Source: Margaritifera margaritifera (taxonomy: Eukaryota > Mollusca > Bivalvia > Unionida > Margaritiferidae). Taken from it: a stretch of DNA of 64,000 bases. The stretch covers positions 2,614,501-2,678,500 of the forward strand of contig JAQPZY010001628.1 in NCBI GenBank assembly GCA_029931535.1, read 5' to 3'. Numbering within the stretch: position 1 is the first letter of the stretch; each line of letters starts with the position of its first letter. Below the pieces are notes generated by a model. That model searched no databases, was not told the origin of the DNA, and saw only the letters and a program-made list of their open reading frames with translations. Position numbers and translations under genes: made by a program. Positions 62,071-64,000 of the stretch are shown here, piece by piece.

Positions 62071-64000
62071 GTATCAAACATTAGTACCTTCTCATTGTCA
62101 AATTGATAACTTTACTATCTGTCGTCGAAACCCAAGAATGATACAAGTTCTAAAATCGTTAAGTTTTGAAGGTGTCTTTTCGGTTGGCTCTTGGCAGGAT
62201 AGGCATTATATTTGTGGAAATAATGTCATTGAATATATGTAGTAAAGTAAACTCACAGCAGCATTCTGTGTTATTTTAAAAAAATAATCTGCAGGAACTC
62301 ATTCTAAAGAGACATCTTGACTGTCTATCTTTGCTGAAGAAATTACGATATATCTTGGCCATATTTTTAACGCTATAATTTTTGTAGTCCTATTTTTAAC
62401 TATTGTGTCTTTTTTATGATACAATAGCTTTTATTCTTTTGGATAGTAGATTGAGGAGGGGTGGAAGAGGGGCACTGCCACGCAGCCGTAATGATACCAT
62501 CTTTTTTAGGTGAAACCCATATCTTTAATTTGACCCGCTCCAATACCCCCTAGTGGTTTGTCACATTCTGTTCAGACACTTTCGTTTCCAGCTTCTGAGG
62601 CTTGGTTGTTTCCAGATAAATCTGACTTTCTGAACTTGCAAGCAAGGCAAATCCCTACCCCTAATTTACGAAAGTCCCCCCTCCCCCTGCAAAGTATTGA
62701 TTAATTTAGAATATCTTTGATAGAGATGTCATGGGGTTCTAATGCAACTCTAAGTTGGAGTCATACTAACAGCTGCATATTACATCTTTTCTTTTATAAG
62801 TATAATTTGTCTAGTTTTATCGAACAAAATAATTTACCACCAAGTATAAAAAGATTCGTGTTTCATTAAACCGAAGCTGACCTATGTAATTTACACAAAT
62901 GATATTGTATATCACCCATACGTTCATTCATTGCTCTAGAATGATAGATTTTAATTGCAGGACATACATTTGACTGCCATGTTTTGTAGCCAATCTTGGC
63001 TATTCCCTTACTGCATCAAACGAGGAATGGCTTCACCACCTGGGACCCAAACACGGGTTTTCGAGACGAGTTTCCATGATGTTGTGATCTGATGCCCGTA
63101 TATATCCGTATGGGCGCATGCTCAAATTAAGATTATGAAAAAAGGGTCCATTTTATTCATTGAAACTACAATTTACGTGAAAAACCTGGATGAATATTGG
63201 TTAAATTATTCAGATTTAAGATAAAAGGCTCTAGGAATATGGATAAGTAGTATTGGGTGCTTGTCGTCTGCTCTGATTTCACCTGATGGAAATGTACAGT
63301 AATCGATATCTGAGCTGTAGCCTTGAGGGAAGTGTCGGATTATTAATAACGATTAATTTCACATTCTAAATGCTTTAATACGTGTTTTGCTCTCAAAGTG
63401 GATGCAAGAGCAGACGTTTTTCCTCAATATGTTTTGTAGCAGTTTTGCTATTCAGTATGATTCCATGTTCATCTCTCTTGGTGGAAAGAAGTTTCAAGGA
63501 CTTGTGCAGAATTGTTACCACGTCATTGCAGCCTAAATTCTTGTAATCACATTATGTCATGTAGAAGGTTAAACCTCCAAACGTAGAGCCAAATGATTTT
63601 TCAATAATTATTGTATGCACTCAGCACATAAACTACGGAATATGTTTTATTTATTCTCAAAATCAACAAAGAAGATTCGGTTCAAAATTCTGAAGTCTTC
63701 AATTGTCTAAAATCTAATCATTGACCAACCAGATGTGTTAATTTTGAGATGAGTCCGGGTTTGGTAAACTCAGAATAATATCTCATAATATCTCTTAACT
63801 GACATCCACAGCTTAAAGTTATTACCTACTCCAATAATTATATTCCTTGTATATTTCCTTTATGTTTCTACATTGTTTAAAAATCCAATGCATTAGTCTT
63901 AAGTTCAGAGGCAACAAAACTATCTTACTTATGTTGGATACTAACGTGAACACAACATATAAAACAATCATCTTAGGTTGTGTTGCATTTTGTAAAAATA
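62071..64000. other. Non-coding stretch to the end of the window
   Basis: AT-rich with a few C runs (62676-62695). I see no gene, RNA or transposon end. Confidence 0.4.

Overview
This window is animal nuclear DNA. It has an intron-containing respiratory-chain gene (COX6C), very long (TA)n, (TATG)n and (GA)n microsatellites, minisatellites, tRNA-derived SINEs and several classes of transposon. A mollusc or other marine lophotrochozoan seems most likely, but that is inference from the mix of repeats. I saw no bacterial-type operon, rRNA, tRNA gene or CRISPR array. Nearly all real coding sequence other than COX6C is decayed mobile DNA.

Layout. 0-1.3 kb: diverged repeats. 1.35-2.63 kb: a 56-bp minisatellite with higher-order structure. 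2.98-6.24 kb: a mariner transposon cut in two by a 2-kb insert. 7.28-11.67 kb: COX6C on the minus strand, as two coding exons around a 4.1-kb intron; a pogo/Tigger-like MITE inside the intron has landed in a (TATG)n tract. 11.7-16.4 kb: nothing recognisable. 16.45-17.58 kb: a terminal-inverted-repeat transposon with a hAT-like transposase piece and a 6-bp GTTTAA duplication. 20.6-22.2 kb: a broken CR1/jockey-type LINE. 25.95-38.09 kb: a 12.1-kb Maverick/Polinton (virus-like) element. 39.1-42.1 kb: a degraded RecQ-like helicase gene. 46.17-53.07 kb: a Ty3/gypsy retrotransposon on the minus strand. 54-62 kb: compound microsatellites, minisatellites, two SINE copies and a 92-bp hAT-type MITE.

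The most notable object is the Polinton. It has long terminal inverted repeats. Its remnants, all on the plus strand, are a protein-primed type DNA polymerase B, a packaging ATPase, a penton-like protein, a small virion-type protein, a double-jelly-roll major capsid protein, a hydrophobic minor protein and several unknown ORFs. I could not find an integrase or adenain-type protease. Its insertion site can be reconstructed because the host sequence on both sides occurs again, inverted and without the element, at about 54.86-55.60 kb; this supports a degenerate target duplication of the form GATCT(G/T). The capsid and replication genes once formed a virion-type module, but most now carry stops and frameshifts.

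The gypsy element keeps LTRs, a 4-bp GTAC duplication, a primer-binding site, a polypurine tract, gag zinc knuckle, protease, reverse transcriptase/RNase H and integrase, but its frames are also broken. COX6C is the only gene here that looks intact and functional.
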